The translations under genes were made by a program, and so were the position numbers. From positions 2,146,451 to 2,210,450 of the forward strand of contig NZ_CP020991.1 of NCBI RefSeq assembly GCF_002874775.1: a stretch of DNA of 64,000 nucleotides. Reading direction: 5' to 3'. This DNA is from Monoglobus pectinilyticus. Its GTDB lineage: Bacteria; Bacillota; Clostridia; Monoglobales; Monoglobaceae. The notes under the pieces are model-generated. The model was not told where the DNA came from. It did not search any database and worked only from the letters and a program-made list of their open reading frames with translations. This document shows, piece after piece, positions 1 to 6,803 of this stretch (position 1 is its first letter; the number at the start of each line of letters is the position of its first letter).

Positions 1-148
1 ATTGGGAACGGGTATGGTAATGACTTTAGTTAAACTGTGTGTTGCTTCACTGCCTGCATGTGTTGTATATTTTGGCTTGGCTCGGATTCTTAAAGTGACG
101 GAGATGATGATAGGAATGAAGTTTATTTTTGGAAGAAAACATGATTAG
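1..148 (+). CDS. C-terminal end of a polytopic membrane protein, possibly a MurJ/MviN-type flippase (partial)
   Basis: The frame is open from base 2 to a TAG at 146-148 and encodes 48 residues. They form one hydrophobic helix containing LPACVVYFGLARIL, followed by a short amphipathic, positively charged tail ending GRKHD. This is what the last helix and cytoplasmic tail of MurJ/MviN or a related polysaccharide flippase would look like. The next genes are an O-antigen-ligase family protein and a GT4 glycosyltransferase, which fits a flippase. Too little sequence is present to name the family firmly; another polytopic transporter cannot be excluded. Confidence 0.45.
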   Translation, partial: LGTGMVMTLVKLCVASLPACVVYFGLARILKVTEMMIGMKFIFGRKHD

Positions 149-200
149 AGGGATTTGTTTTAATAAAAATACTTTATAAAGAAAGGAATGGTAATAGGAC

Positions 201-2108
201 ATGAATGAAATGGGATATTTTCAATCCTTTTGGTTGTTCATTTGGGGTTACATAAAGCAGAGCTTTGTTTATAAAATCCTCCGTAAAGTGTACGACGGTA
301 TTTCGGGCGCTTGGAAAAGAAGCAGAATAACCAACTTTTTTCGTAACCAGCATTTTTCTTCGGATGTTTTAGGGAACGGTGCTGCGGCAAGGATTTTGAG
401 GTCTCCGTTTACGTTTTTCGCTTGGCTTCAAAGAAAGTATTGTGAAAAACTGAAAAATAAGATAGAGACAAGCTGTATAGTAAGAGCCTGCGACTGTTAT
501 CTAAAGAATATTTTGGCGCTTAATACCAGATTCATCGGTATTTTACTGGTCGGAATAACACTGGGAGCCGTTGTTCCTGCGATAGCAGGAGGAGAGCAGA
601 CAAATCTGCTGGTATATGCACTGCTGATATTAGGAGCTGTTTTGTCTGTCGCCAATGCTAATTTAACCGAGTTCCTGTCGGGTTCCTGGATAATGAGAAT
701 AATTGAGCATCTCAGCGGAATTGATTTTAAGTATGACATTTTTGAAAAGGACGTTACAAAGTCAAACGGACGTTTGTGGCTTGCAGCCGTGATTGGATTT
801 GCCGCCGGAGTTGCAGGGGGATTTACAAGCCCGCTTAATACAATAGTTATACTTGGAGGCTTGTTTGTTGTCTTTCTCATTCTCAGGTCGGTTCAGGCCG
901 GAGTTTATCTGACTGTATTTCTTGCGCCGCTCATGCCTACTATGGCTATAGTTGGTCTTGTGGGACTTTGTCTGTTCTCAGTTCTTGTTAAGGCTGTGTC
1001 AGACCGAAACTTTAAATGGCGTTTTGAAGGCGTAGGCTTTTTGATGCTTGGGTTCCTGGCTGTATATTTGTTTGCCAGCCTGAATTCTTTTGCTGTGATT
1101 AACAGTTTGAGTATTTTTGGAATTTATCTGTTGTTTATGGCGTTTTATTTTGTTGTTATAAACACTGTTAAGACCAGGAAACAGTTGTTTGACGTGCTGA
1201 CAGTGTTTGCTGTGTCAGGCGCCTTGGTCTGCCTTTATGGCGTTGCCCAGTATATTTTCGGCTGGGATACGTCTGCCGCATGGGTTGATGAGGAAATGTT
1301 CAGCGATATAAAAATGAGAGTTTATTCAACTCTTGAAAACCCGAATGTTTTGGGTGAGTATATCCTTTTGGTTCTGCCGGTCTGCATAGGCTTAGTTTGG
1401 CAGAAGCCGAAAAAACTTGCTAAGCTGGTATATATAGCCATGGCAGGCATTATGTTTGCAACTCTGATATTAACGTTCTCGCGCGGATGCTGGATTGGTT
1501 TCATGATAACCGCAGGTCTGTTCGTTACGTTTGTATGCGGAAAGATTTGGGGATTGGCGCTGATAGCTTTGCCGTTCCTGCCTATGGTTTTGCCGGAAAG
1601 TATTATTAACAGAATTGCCAGCGTAGGAGATATGAAAGATTCGTCAACCTCGTATAGAGTATATATTTGGTATGGCTCGCTGGCAATGGTAAAAGATTTT
1701 TGGGCTTCGGGCATAGGCCCCGGAACTCAGGCGTTCAAGTCGGTATATCCGTTCTATTCATACAGCGGTATCGTTGCTCCTCACTCACATAATATGTTCC
1801 TGCAGATTTTAGTCGAGTCAGGTATAGTGGGGATAGGCGTTTTCTTAACCACTATTGTTATGTTCTTTAAGAAGCTGATTAACGGTTATCAGTCAACATC
1901 CGGCAAAGGCAGTAAGCTGGGCGCAATGATTGTAGCAATCGGCGCAGGAGTTGCCGGGTTCTGTGTTCAGGGAATGTTTGATAACTGCTTCTATAATTAC
2001 CGCGTATTCTTAATATTTTGGATAGTGCTCGCTCTTGGTATCGCCGCCGTGTATATCGCTAAAGGCGAAAAAGAGGAATCAGCAGTAAAGGCGGTGGAGG
2101 AAGAGTGA
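201..2108 (+). CDS. O-antigen ligase / polymerase family membrane protein
   Basis: This 635-residue protein has a charged N-terminal stretch of about 105 residues, then about a dozen hydrophobic segments. The O-antigen-ligase (Wzy_C) signature lies in the second half: SRGCWIGF near residue 425, then a long extracellular loop ending in APHSHNMFLQ near residue 526, where the histidine region is typical of the family. Members of this family polymerise or ligate lipid-linked glycans on the outer face of the membrane. In a Gram-positive cell this means polymerising a capsule, exopolysaccharide or teichuronic-type glycan. The gene overlaps the next glycosyltransferase by 4 bp (GTGA), so the two are translationally coupled. 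The substrate cannot be read from sequence, and the long cytoplasmic N-terminus is unusual. Confidence 0.85.
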   Translation: MNEMGYFQSFWLFIWGYIKQSFVYKILRKVYDGISGAWKRSRITNFFRNQHFSSDVLGNGAAARILRSPFTFFAWLQRKYCEKLKNKIETSCIVRACDCYLKNILALNTRFIGILLVGITLGAVVPAIAGGEQTNLLVYALLILGAVLSVANANLTEFLSGSWIMRIIEHLSGIDFKYDIFEKDVTKSNGRLWLAAVIGFAAGVAGGFTSPLNTIVILGGLFVVFLILRSVQAGVYLTVFLAPLMPTMAIVGLVGLCLFSVLVKAVSDRNFKWRFEGVGFLMLGFLAVYLFASLNSFAVINSLSIFGIYLLFMAFYFVVINTVKTRKQLFDVLTVFAVSGALVCLYGVAQYIFGWDTSAAWVDEEMFSDIKMRVYSTLENPNVLGEYILLVLPVCIGLVWQKPKKLAKLVYIAMAGIMFATLILTFSRGCWIGFMITAGLFVTFVCGKIWGLALIALPFLPMVLPESIINRIASVGDMKDSSTSYRVYIWYGSLAMVKDFWASGIGPGTQAFKSVYPFYSYSGIVAPHSHNMFLQILVESGIVGIGVFLTTIVMFFKKLINGYQSTSGKGSKLGAMIVAIGAGVAGFCVQGMFDNCFYNYRVFLIFWIVLALGIAAVYIAKGEKEESAVKAVEEE

Positions 2109-3208
2109 TAAAAGTGGTAGAGGTGTCCTCTGACTCGAATATCGGGGGAGCGGGAAAGTGTATAATAACTTTTCTCAAATATTTTGACAGAAAGCAGTTT
2201 GACGTTTCTGTTGTCCTGCCTAAGAACTCACTGCTGAAGCCGGAGGCGGAAGCTTTGGGGGTTAAGGTTTATGAAATGGACAACCTGGCCGAAAAATCGC
2301 TGGATATGAAGGCTATTGGAAGCCTGAAAAAATTGTTTAAGGAAATAAAGCCTGATATTGTGCATACTCACGCAAGCATGTCCGCCAGGATAGCGGCCAA
2401 ACAGTGCCGTATAAAAACAGTCTATACCAGGCACAGCGTGTTTGAGCCGTCAAGGAAAATTTCTCAGGGCCCCGGCAAAGCGGTAAACGGCTGGATTAAT
2501 AATCATACCGCGGACAGGATAATAGCTGTTGCCGAGGCGGCAAAGGATAATCTGACCGCCACGGGCGTCAGCGCTGATAAAATAGACGTTGTATTAAACG
2601 GCGTTGAAGCGTTGAAGCCGGCGGCGGATATACAAAAAGTCAGGTCGGGATTTGGGATTGAGCCGGATGAAAAAGCGGTTGCGATTGTTGCGAGACTGAC
2701 CGAGGTCAAGGGGCACAGATATTTTATTGAAGCCGCAAAGATTTTGAAAAAGCGCGGAGTTAAAGCAAAATTTCTTATAGCCGGTACAGGAGATACAGCT
2801 GAGGCGCTGAAACGTCAGATTAAAAACGAGGGCTTGATTGGAACTGTCAAGATGCTGGGATTTTTAAATGATGTTGAGCCTTTGATGAACGCTATGGATA
2901 TTCAGGCTAATTGTTCATTCGGTACAGAAGCTACCAGTCTTTCACTGCTCCAGGGAATGAGTTTGGGAAAGCCGGCGGTTGTTACTGATTTCGGCGGTAA
3001 TCCCGGTGTTATACGGGATGGTGAAAACGGGTTTATGGTTCCTATAAAGGACCCTGCCGCTATGGCTGACACTTTGCATAAGCTGATGACGGACGAGAGT
3101 TTGTATGAAAGTATGAGCAAGAGAAGTTTAGAGATATATAACGAGTGTTTTACCGCCGAGGTGAACACCAAAAGGATTGAAGATATCTATTTGAAATTGC
3201 TTAATTAA
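2105..3208 (+). CDS. Glycosyltransferase family 4 (GT-B fold)
   Basis: The 367-residue protein starts at a GTG overlapping the upstream stop codon. The N-terminal Rossmann half has an SSDSNIGGAGK glycine-rich loop and KPDIVHTHAS near residues 82-91, both usual in GT4 enzymes. The C-terminal half has VARLTEVKGH near residue 195 and the nucleotide-sugar binding segment near residues 274-300. There the E-x7-E motif reads E275 followed by seven residues and Q283, so the second glutamate is replaced by glutamine. The enzyme should transfer a sugar from a nucleotide donor to a lipid-linked or growing glycan at the cytoplasmic membrane. Coupling to the upstream O-antigen-ligase gene places it in surface polysaccharide assembly; donor and acceptor are unknown. 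Confidence 0.88.
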   Translation: MIKVVEVSSDSNIGGAGKCIITFLKYFDRKQFDVSVVLPKNSLLKPEAEALGVKVYEMDNLAEKSLDMKAIGSLKKLFKEIKPDIVHTHASMSARIAAKQCRIKTVYTRHSVFEPSRKISQGPGKAVNGWINNHTADRIIAVAEAAKDNLTATGVSADKIDVVLNGVEALKPAADIQKVRSGFGIEPDEKAVAIVARLTEVKGHRYFIEAAKILKKRGVKAKFLIAGTGDTAEALKRQIKNEGLIGTVKMLGFLNDVEPLMNAMDIQANCSFGTEATSLSLLQGMSLGKPAVVTDFGGNPGVIRDGENGFMVPIKDPAAMADTLHKLMTDESLYESMSKRSLEIYNECFTAEVNTKRIEDIYLKLLN

Positions 3209-3248
3209 ACGGTATAAAATTAACTATTATATATTGGAGGAAAGAGAT

Positions 3249-3731
3249 ATGAAAGCAAAGTTTAACGCAATAGACTTTATAATTATTTTGGTCATTGCCG
3301 CGATTATTGCAGTCGGTTCTTACTACTTGGTGTCCACTATGGGCGGCGGAACAAGCGGAAAATCGGCAGGCGGAAATGTTAAAGCAACGTTTGAAATTGA
3401 ATTTGCCAACAAGGAAGAATATTTGACCGAGATGCCGAAAATCGGCGACAAGGTTACTGTTGGCGTTAAGGAAAAGATGCCGGCTACGGTTACAGATGTG
3501 AGAATTGTTCCGGCTGAAACGGTGGCGTATGATTTGAATCAGGGAACGGCACAGTGGCAGGAGATACCCGGGAAGTATGACATTTATGTAACCATGGAAG
3601 CTGACGCGGTAGACACCGGGAAGCAGATAAACATAAACAACAGTCCGATAAGGGTTGGAGATTCAGACGCGGTTCGTTCAAAGGGCTGGGCTGGATATGG
3701 TTTTGTCACACAGCTGAACGTAAGCGAGTAG
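3249..3731 (+). CDS. DUF4330 family membrane-anchored protein, first copy
   Basis: The frame opens at a TTG at 3234, but GGAGG at 3236-3240 lies inside that extension, so I place the start at ATG 3249. The 160-residue product has one N-terminal transmembrane anchor (IDFIIILVIAAIIAVGSYY), a Gly/Ser-rich hinge and an extracytoplasmic beta-rich domain with IGDKVTVG and GKYDIYVTME, as in DUF4330. The function of this family is unknown; its members are often found near surface-polysaccharide genes, as here. The next gene is a paralogue with the same layout. Confidence 0.75.
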   Translation: MKAKFNAIDFIIILVIAAIIAVGSYYLVSTMGGGTSGKSAGGNVKATFEIEFANKEEYLTEMPKIGDKVTVGVKEKMPATVTDVRIVPAETVAYDLNQGTAQWQEIPGKYDIYVTMEADAVDTGKQININNSPIRVGDSDAVRSKGWAGYGFVTQLNVSE

Positions 3732-3763
3732 TGTAAATATTTTAGGAAAGGAAGATAGAGATT

Positions 3764-4273
3764 ATGAAGAAAAAGAGTACATTTGCAAAAGATGGAAAAT
3801 TATTTGGAAAAATCAGTATTATTGACATAATCGTTGTTCTGTGCGTTATCGTTCTTGCCTTTGGTATTTATGCGAAGTTCACTTCAAACAGCGACGCGGT
3901 TTCTTCATCAGAGAAGGCGAAGATAGAGTATGTATACAAGGTAAAGGGAGTTAGGGATTTTACGATTGACGCGTTTAAAAAAGGCGGACCTGTATATGAC
4001 CAGGACACAAAGGAATATATGGGAGAGGTAACGGGTGTGCGCTCTGAGGATGCCGTTATGGAAGTAAGTTTAGTAGACGGTACATACAAAAGTCTTATTG
4101 TGCCGAAGAAGTATGATGTATATGTGACTATTCAGGTTGACGGAAAGTATAACAGCTTAGGTTTTTATACGAACGAGAATAGGTATATAGGCGCTGGCTC
4201 AACGGTTAATGCGCAGTCGAAGTATACGACGACAGGCGGAGAGATTGTTGAGGTAAGACAAATAGAGGAATAA
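3764..4273 (+). CDS. DUF4330 family membrane-anchored protein, second copy
   Basis: The 169-residue product has a short basic N-terminus, one transmembrane helix around residues 20-40 (IIDIIVVLCVIVLAFGIYAKF) and an exported domain. It shares the KYDVYVTIQVDGKYNS-type segment with the preceding gene (KYDIYVTME), so the two are tandem paralogues. An AGGAAAGGA stretch upstream of the ATG is the likely ribosome binding site. The gene closes the polysaccharide operon, because a strong terminator follows 13 bp after its stop. Its biochemical role is unknown; a structural partner of the polymerisation machinery is plausible but unproved. Confidence 0.75.
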   Translation: MKKKSTFAKDGKLFGKISIIDIIVVLCVIVLAFGIYAKFTSNSDAVSSSEKAKIEYVYKVKGVRDFTIDAFKKGGPVYDQDTKEYMGEVTGVRSEDAVMEVSLVDGTYKSLIVPKKYDVYVTIQVDGKYNSLGFYTNENRYIGAGSTVNAQSKYTTTGGEIVEVRQIEE

Positions 4274-4286
4274 AAGGGGATATATT

Positions 4287-4317
4287 GCCGGCTTCCAAAA
4301 TGGAAGCCGGCTTTTTT
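4287..4317 (+). terminator. Rho-independent terminator of the polysaccharide operon
   Basis: An 11-bp perfect stem (GCCGGCTTCCA at 4287-4297 with its complement at 4301-4311) closes an AAA loop and is followed by six T residues. It lies just after the second DUF4330 gene. Confidence 0.95.
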
Positions 4318-4478
4318 ATGTTAATTTATATTTTTTTAGATTGTAATAAAAAATTTTACTTTATTACTCACGTGCGTATACACGACAAAATTTAAGGATG
4401 TATAATATTGAATAATGAAAATGAATTTAATAAATTATTTGATTATATGACTGGGTTGATATGAAATATTAGAATTTT

Positions 4479-4861
4479 ACTATGTATATGACCCCATATA
4501 AAAAATTTATTATTACATAATAAGGTGTTTGAATCATTTCTTTTTCTCGCAAGAAAAAGAAACGCTTCACCAAAGAAAAAGTGCTTGCTCGCTTAGGTCG
4601 CCTAACGGCTCCAAGGGGCGCTCGCCCCCGCTAATTTCATCTTGAATCTGCGTTTCAAGATGAAAAAGCCTTGTTACTTTCCCGTTGGATGTGTGAACTG
4701 CCGTGAAAATGGATTTGCCGAGTTCCAGTTGATTATTTATCAATAAAGCAGAATTTTCATTTTAAATTATTACACAAAAACAGGGGTTTCCGTGAACATC
4801 GGTAGGGCGGCATAGCCGCCGCGTTAGGTGAGCTATCATCTGAACACGTAGTGTTCAATAT
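4479..4861 (+). repeat. Mosaic structured repeat, copy L (+ orientation)
   Basis: This non-coding stretch reappears in the opposite orientation at 5949-6457 and 6451-6645, and in this orientation at 54972-55200. It begins at the boundary motif around GACCCCATATA (4490-4500). Its hairpins, in order, are: a stem with arms TTTCTTTTTCT/AGAAAAAGAAA; a GGGGC/GCCCC stem at 4615-4628; a TTTCATCTTGAA/TTCAAGATGAAA stem at 4635-4665; a GGCGGC-ATA-GCCGCC stem at 4806-4820; and a GAACAC-GTA-GTGTTC stem at 4842-4856. No open reading frame runs through it. It ends about 35 bp before the first XRE gene. It could be a MITE-like element or a repeated structured RNA. Confidence 0.85.
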
Positions 4862-4898
4862 CTACAAATATATTTATTTATTTTTAGGAGGTTAGAAA

Positions 4899-5183
4899 AT
4901 GCGTAAAGAAGTCGGGTTTAATAACAGAGACCGATTCGTTGAATTGGGGCTGATGATTTCTGCTTTAAGAAAGGCTAAAGGTTATACTCAACATGAACTT
5001 GCTGAGAAAGCACATATTAGCCGTTCACATTTAAGTTCTATTGAAGCCCCTAATATAACTTCTTCATTTTCTTTAGAAGTTTTCTTTAATATTGCCGATA
5101 TTTTGGAGGTTAAACCCGGCGACTTGCTTAATCTTAATTTGCCTTCTTTCTATTTTGATGAAGATAAACAAGATGATAAATAA
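4899..5183 (+). CDS. Small XRE-family helix-turn-helix regulator
   Basis: The 94-residue protein is almost entirely an HTH_3 (XRE/Cro-C1) domain, residues about 15-75. The recognition region reads YTQHELAEKAHISRSHLSSIE, and a second half carries LEVKPGDLLNL. TAGGAGG upstream of the ATG is a strong ribosome binding site. It should bind DNA as a dimer. The short acidic tail holds no sensor domain. The gene sits between oppositely oriented copies of the mosaic repeat and 21 bp before a second XRE gene, so it looks like part of an accessory or mobile cassette. Base use is more AT-rich than the housekeeping neighbours. Its targets are unknown; the flanking repeats are obvious candidates. Confidence 0.85.
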   Translation: MRKEVGFNNRDRFVELGLMISALRKAKGYTQHELAEKAHISRSHLSSIEAPNITSSFSLEVFFNIADILEVKPGDLLNLNLPSFYFDEDKQDDK

Positions 5184-5204
5184 GAATATAAATGGAGTGG
5201 TCAA

Positions 5205-5435
5205 ATGTATTTAAAAAGATTAAAATTTCTGCGTATGAATGCTGGGTTGAAACAAACGGAAATTGCAGATTTATTAGGAATACAACAAACTGTATACTCT
5301 CGTTGTGAGCGAGGTTTTCAAACTATACCGTTACACTTTTTAATAAAACTAGCAGACTTTTACAATACTTCAACTGATTACATATTAAATAGAACTAATG
5401 AAATAAAAATGTATCCGGAAAGTATTTTTGAATAG
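5205..5435 (+). CDS. Second small XRE-family helix-turn-helix regulator
   Basis: The 76-residue protein is a minimal XRE domain. LKQTEIADLLGIQQTVYSRCE (about residues 18-38) is the helix-turn-helix, and LADFYNTSTDYILNRTN is the usual final helix. A GGAGTGG sequence precedes the ATG. It lies 21 bp after the first XRE gene and is probably co-transcribed. No partner toxin, phage or conjugation gene is present nearby, so it could be the remainder of a larger regulatory cassette. The regulated promoter is not evident. Confidence 0.82.
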   Translation: MYLKRLKFLRMNAGLKQTEIADLLGIQQTVYSRCERGFQTIPLHFLIKLADFYNTSTDYILNRTNEIKMYPESIFE

Positions 5436-5660
5436 GAATCAAATATAAATTATTTATATAAACTTTTTAAAGTTTGTATTAATATAACAATAACAGAACC
5501 GGCTTACTTTAAAATTGGAGATAATATGAGTTTGGCGTTTGACGCAGTTCCATAGATAATGCTTAAAGGGTCATCAGACAAATTATAGAATGAGCAGAAA
5601 GTTAATTAAAAATATGCAATACAGTTGGTCATATAGTAATCAAGATAGTAGACCATTATA
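5436..5660. other. AT-rich non-coding stretch downstream of the XRE pair
   Basis: I see no supported gene here. Short open frames exist, such as one from ATG 5590, but none has a ribosome binding site plus a recognisable product. It may be decayed coding DNA of the same cassette. Confidence 0.4.
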
Positions 5661-5725
5661 TAAACAAAACTAAACAAAACTAAACAAAACTAAACAAAAC
5701 TAAACTAAACTAAACTAAACTAAAC
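5661..5725. repeat. Tandem TAAAC / TAAACAAAAC array
   Basis: Four perfect copies of the 10-mer TAAACAAAAC (5661-5700) run directly into five perfect copies of the 5-mer TAAAC (5701-5725). The 10-mer is the 5-mer plus AAAAC, so the array probably grew by slipped-strand replication. It lies between the second XRE gene and the remnant of a third. Confidence 0.97.
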
Positions 5726-5782
5726 TATTTATATTTATTAATTATAAAATTTATTTTTTATACTTTAATAAAAAATATTATA

Positions 5783-5929
5783 GTGTCGTTGGTTTATAGT
5801 ATGTTTGACGAAACTCGTAGAAATGTTTCTATCGTTTTAATCAAAAAGTTATGTGATGGATTAGATATGACTTTGGAAGAGTTTTTTTCGTCAGAAATAT
5901 TTAATAAACTCGAACAGAAGATAAAATAA
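5783..5929 (+). pseudogene. Remnant of a third XRE-type regulator (C-terminal part only)
   Basis: A 48-codon open stretch from GTG 5783 to TAA 5927-5929 encodes a sequence containing LIKKLCDGLDMTLEEFFS. This is the typical last-helices segment of XRE/HTH_3 proteins (a CDAL-x-TL-x-EFF pattern). The DNA-recognition half that should precede it is absent, and the sequence upstream is the TAAAC array and AT-rich DNA. It is best read as a truncated gene. A genuine 48-aa protein is less likely because no ribosome binding site is visible. Confidence 0.55.
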
Positions 5930-5948
5930 GTATAAATATACTATGTAT

Positions 5949-6457
5949 TATATGGGGTTATATACAAAGTTAATTTTTATGAATATTTTCTTGATATATT
6001 GAACACTGCGTGTTCAGATGATGGCTCACCTAACGCGCTTGCTGACATACATCACAACTAAGTAATTTATTGACATTGTAGGTTAATCAAAACAAATTAA
6101 TTTGATTCACACGCACCATATAGGTGCGGTCACAGCAAGCCTACCGATGTTCACTAAAAAAACCTGATTTTTTGTTTATTAATCTAGATTGAAAACTTAG
6201 CTTTTTTAATGAATAAATTAATAGGAACTCGGATTATCTTTATTCACGGTAGAACACAAAGTCAACGGGAAAGTAGTAGGGCTTTTTTCATCATGAAGCT
6301 ATGCTTCATGATGAAATGAGCGTGGGCGAGCGCCCCTTGGAGCCGTCAGGCGACCTAAGCGAGCAGCACTTTTTCTTTGGTGAAGCGTTTCTTTTTCTTG
6401 CGAGAAAAAGAAATGGTTCAAACACCCTATTATGTAATAATAAAATTTTTTATATGG
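5949..6457 (-). repeat. Mosaic structured repeat, copy R1 (- orientation) with a loop insertion
   Basis: Read on the minus strand, this copy has the same module order as copy L: AGAAAAAGAAAC hairpin; CGCTTCACCAAAGAAAAAG block; GGGCG/CGCCC stem; the CATGATGAA hairpin (6286-6316, 14-bp perfect stem); the GTGAACATCGG block; a variable hairpin; and GAACAC-TGC-GTGTTC at 6001-6015. The variable hairpin has arms GCTTGCTG (6037-6044) and CAGCAAGC (6133-6140). It carries about 88 extra bases in its loop, including a smaller GCACC/GGTGC hairpin. The copy is bounded by TATATGGGGTTATATAC near 5949 and TATATGGGGTCACATAC near 6451. Confidence 0.85.
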
Positions 6458-6645
6458 GGTCACATACAAAGTTAATTTTTATGAATATTTACTTGATATA
6501 TTGAACACTGCGTGTTCAGATGATAGCTCACCTAACGAGGCGCATAAATGCGCCCTACCAATGTTCACTACAAACCCAGTCTTTGTATAATAATTAAATG
6601 GTTCAAACACCATTATTATGTAATAATAAAATTTTTTATATGGGG
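6451..6645 (-). repeat. Mosaic structured repeat, short copy U2 (- orientation)
   Basis: A tandem unit of about 190 bp shares the boundary motif TATATGGGGTCA at both ends with its neighbours. It keeps the GAACAC-TGC-GTGTTC hairpin (6503-6517), the GCTCACCTAACG block, a variable hairpin (GGCGCAT-AA-ATGCGCC, 6539-6554) and the GGTTCAAACACC end. It lacks the central AGAAAAAGAAA and CATGATG modules, so it is an internally deleted or minimal form. Confidence 0.85.
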
Positions 6646-6718
6646 TCATATACATAGTATATAAATATTTTTTTAAAAAAGTAAAATAATAAAAATTATA
6701 TGGAGCCACATACAAAGT
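6637..6718 (-). repeat. Boundary fragment of the mosaic repeat (U3)
   Basis: Two further boundary motifs (TATATGGGGTCATATACATA at 6637 and TATATGGAGCCACATACAAA at 6697) enclose about 40 bp of AT-rich sequence. This is a truncated third unit at the end of the tandem series. Confidence 0.7.
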
Positions 6719-6770
6719 ATATAGATAGTCTTCTGAGTAAGCAAAATAAGCCGTATATTAATTATAAAAA

Positions 6771-6803
6771 AATAATCCCTGTCTAAAACGGACAGAGATT
6801 ATT
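6771..6803 (-). terminator. Terminator of the MocR-type gene, overlapping its stop codon
   Basis: On the minus strand, arms AATAATCTCTGTC and GACAGGGATTATT form a 13-bp stem with G-U pairs around a CGTTTTA loop, followed by a T-run. The first arm includes the stop codon of the adjacent gene. Confidence 0.85.

Noticed and set aside
4479-6460. Composite IS transposon
   Set aside because: No transposase reading frame or IS-type terminal repeats could be found in either flanking copy.
6301-6504. 67-aa frame on the + strand
   Set aside because: It lies entirely within the mosaic repeat, encodes hairpin sequence, has no ribosome binding site and is not conserved between copies.
6479-6715. 78-aa frame on the - strand
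   Set aside because: It reads through the short repeat unit and boundary fragment, with low-complexity Tyr/Phe-rich translation typical of AT-rich non-coding DNA.
4479-6718. CRISPR array or phage attachment region
   Set aside because: Repeats are few, of unequal length, in both orientations and without unique equal-length spacers. No cas, integrase or phage gene is nearby.
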